From assembly GCA_027490215.1 (NCBI GenBank), contig JAIXYO010000036.1, forward strand, positions 1 to 64,000: a stretch of DNA of 64,000 nt, in the 5' to 3' direction. A program made the position numbers and the translations under genes. This document shows, one piece after another, positions 62,417 to 64,000 of this stretch (its first letter is position 1; every line of letters starts with the position of its first letter). This DNA comes from Rubrivivax sp. GTDB lineage: Bacteria; Pseudomonadota; Gammaproteobacteria; Burkholderiales; Burkholderiaceae_C. The notes beneath the pieces are model-generated. The model searched no databases. It was given only the letters and a program-made list of their open reading frames with translations, and had not been told where the DNA came from.

Positions 62417-64000
62417 TCATGCCGCCTCCGCCAGGCTGACCGCCTCGGCCATGTCCACCGCCACGATGCGCGACACGCCCTGCTCCTGCATCGTCACGCC
62501 AATCAGCTGCACCGCCATCTCCATCGCGATCTTGTTGTGGCTGATGAACAGGAACTGCGTGCCCTTGGCCATCTCCTTGACCAGCTTGGCGTAGCGCTCG
62601 GTGTTGGCGTCATCGAGAGGCGCATCGACCTCGTCGAGCAGACAGAACGGCGCGGGGTTCAGCTGGAAGATCGCGAAGACCAGGGCGATGGCAGTCAGTG
62701 CCTTCTCACCGCCGGACAGCAGGTGGATCGTGCTGTTCTTCTTGCCGGGCGGCTGCGCCATCACCTGCACGCCGGCGTCGAGGATCTCGTCGCCGGTCAT
62801 CACCAGCTTGGCCTGACCGCCACCGAACAGCGAAGGAAACATGCGGCCGAAATGCTCATTGACCTGGTTGAAGGTGGTGCCCAGCAGGTCGCGGGTTTCG
62901 AGGTCGATCTTGTGGATCGCGCCTTCGAGCGTGCCGATCGCGTCCATCAGGTCGGCGTTCTGCGCATCGAGGAAGGTCTTGCGCTCGCGCGCGGTCGTCA
63001 ACTCCTCGAGCGCCGCCAGGTTGACCGCACCCAGCGCGGTGATCTCGCGGTTGATGCGATCGATCTCGGTCTGCAGACCGTGCAGCCGCACGCCGTCGCG
63101 CTCGATGCCTTGCGCCAGCGCCTCGAACTCGACGTTGGCCGCGACCAGTTGCTCCAGGTACTGCGCGCCACCGAGCTGCGCCGCCTGCGCTTCGAGCTGC
63201 AATTTGGTGATGCGATCGCGCAGCGGCTGCAGGCTTTGCTCGTGCGCCATCCGCTGCTCGTCGGCGCGGCGCAGGCGCAGTGTCAGGTCATCGTAGGCGC
63301 TGCGCTGGGCGGCGAGCGCCGCTTCGCGGTCCAGCTTCAGTACAAGCGCATCCTGCAAGCCAGCCTGGGCCGACGCATCGGTCAAACGCACCAGTTCCTC
63401 GTTCAGTTGCGCTTCGGCCTGCGCGTTGGTGGCGACCTGCTGCACAGCGGTCTCGATGCCGCGCTGCAACTCGCCGCGCCGCGCAGCCAGCGAGCGCGAG
63501 GCGAACTGCGATTCCTGCGCCTGGCGTTCCAGCGTGCGCAGCTGCTCGCGGGCCGCTGCCAGCGTGCGCTCGGCCTGGATCACCGCATCGTCGAGTTCGG
63601 CATGGCGTTCCTGCGTGGTCGCGAGTTCGATGTCGAGCTCTTCGAAACGCGCTTCGCCGGTGGCGCGGCGCTCGGTCAGTTCTTCCTGTTGCGCGTCGAT
63701 CTCGGCGAGTTCGTCGTCGAGCTGCGCCGACCGGGATTGCGTCTGCTCGGCCTGCTGCGTCAACCGCAACAACTCGACCTGCAACTGGTGCGCACGTCCT
63801 TGCGCCTCGGCCGACTCGCGGCGTGCCGTGGACAGGTGCTCCGACGCCTGGCTGCAGGCCGCCTCGGCGCGGATCAGCGCGCTGCGCGCTTCCTCGGAGA
63901 TCAACGATTGCGCGCGCAGCTGGCGAACGAGGTTTTCGATCTCCTGCGCGCGGGCCAGCAGACCAGCCTGTTCGGAGTCGGGGGCATAGAACGACACCGC
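62417..64000 (-). CDS. smc: Chromosome partition protein Smc, C-terminal part (runs off the window)
   Basis: About 527 residues, the C-terminal half of an SMC ATPase. The region from 62950 to the edge is a long antiparallel coiled coil rich in Glu, Arg, Gln and Ala. The C-terminal head carries [19 protein letters not shown] (signature), [15 protein letters not shown] (Walker B) and [14 protein letters not shown]. The start codon, Walker A head and hinge lie beyond 64000. It is followed by zipA after 70 bp. With ScpA/ScpB it condenses chromosomal DNA near the origin. Confidence 0.95.
   Translation of the reverse strand, partial: AVSFYAPDSEQAGLLARAQEIENLVRQLRAQSLISEEARSALIRAEAACSQASEHLSTARRESAEAQGRAHQLQVELLRLTQQAEQTQSRSAQLDDELAEIDAQQEELTERRATGEARFEELDIELATTQERHAELDDAVIQAERTLAAAREQLRTLERQAQESQFASRSLAARRGELQRGIETAVQQVATNAQAEAQLNEELVRLTDASAQAGLQDALVLKLDREAALAAQRSAYDDLTLRLRRADEQRMAHEQSLQPLRDRITKLQLEAQAAQLGGAQYLEQLVAANVEFEALAQGIERDGVRLHGLQTEIDRINREITALGAVNLAALEELTTARERKTFLDAQNADLMDAIGTLEGAIHKIDLETRDLLGTTFNQVNEHFGRMFPSLFGGGQAKLVMTGDEILDAGVQVMAQPPGKKNSTIHLLSGGEKALTAIALVFAIFQLNPAPFCLLDEVDAPLDDANTERYAKLVKEMAKGTQFLFISHNKIAMEMAVQLIGVTMQEQGVSRIVAVDMAEAVSLAEAA

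Overview
The window is high-GC chromosomal DNA (my estimate, mid-60s percent GC) with the gene order of a betaproteobacterium of the order Burkholderiales. The evidence is the set of conserved blocks leuC-ecn-leuD-leuB-asd-fimV-truA-trpF-trpB-trpA-accD-folC-SPOR-cvpA-purF-metZ-gltX, gntR-sdhCDAB-sdhE-gltA divergent from mdh, acnB, and ligA-zipA-smc. Free-living members of the Leptothrix/Rubrivivax/Ideonella kind would fit, but the genus is an inference. Almost everything is housekeeping metabolism. The accessory flavour is confined to the first 29 kb.

Layout. 1-12.9 kb: a truncated copy of a palindromic repeat element, a CorA-type transporter, a CsbD-like remnant, a PAS/PAS/GAF hybrid histidine kinase, a membrane GGDEF-EAL protein, a hydroxyisobutyrate-dehydrogenase-family enzyme, two overlapping family-2 glycosyltransferases, dhaL-dhaK (dihydroxyacetone kinase) and a type II NADH dehydrogenase. 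12.9-13.3 kb: a complete copy of the repeat element with 58-bp terminal inverted repeats, lying opposite in orientation to the first copy. 13.4-24.7 kb: a six-gene glycogen cluster on the minus strand (glgP, glgB, glgX, malQ, glgC, glgA), with stop/start overlaps at three junctions. 24.9-28.7 kb: creA, an LrgA/LrgB pair, a BLUF blue-light sensor and, divergent from it, an HD-GYP protein, followed by a decayed IS200/IS605-type tnpB end.

28.9-48.4 kb is one long minus-strand run: leucine biosynthesis, asd, the pilus/polarity protein FimV, truA, tryptophan genes interleaved with accD and folC, a SPOR protein, cvpA, purF, metZ, gltX and finally tRNA-Ala, tRNA-Glu and tRNA-Asp with a shared terminator. 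Many junctions are ATGA or TGATG overlaps. A small membrane ORF between leuD and leuB carries an in-frame stop.

48.5-59 kb holds TCA-cycle genes: gntR-sdhCDAB-sdhE-gltA on the minus strand, divergent from mdh, then a secreted protein of unknown function and acnB on the plus strand. A sigma70-like promoter and a short palindrome lie in the gntR/mdh gap. 59-64 kb carries ligA, zipA and the C-terminal half of smc, which runs off the window edge.

The points most worth a second look are the repeat element, the BLUF/HD-GYP pair, the stop-interrupted ORF between leuD and leuB, the 7-residue insertion in GltX, the tnpB relic beside the tRNA terminator, and dhaLK without dhaM. I found no CRISPR array, intact transposase, prophage or complete unknown defence system.
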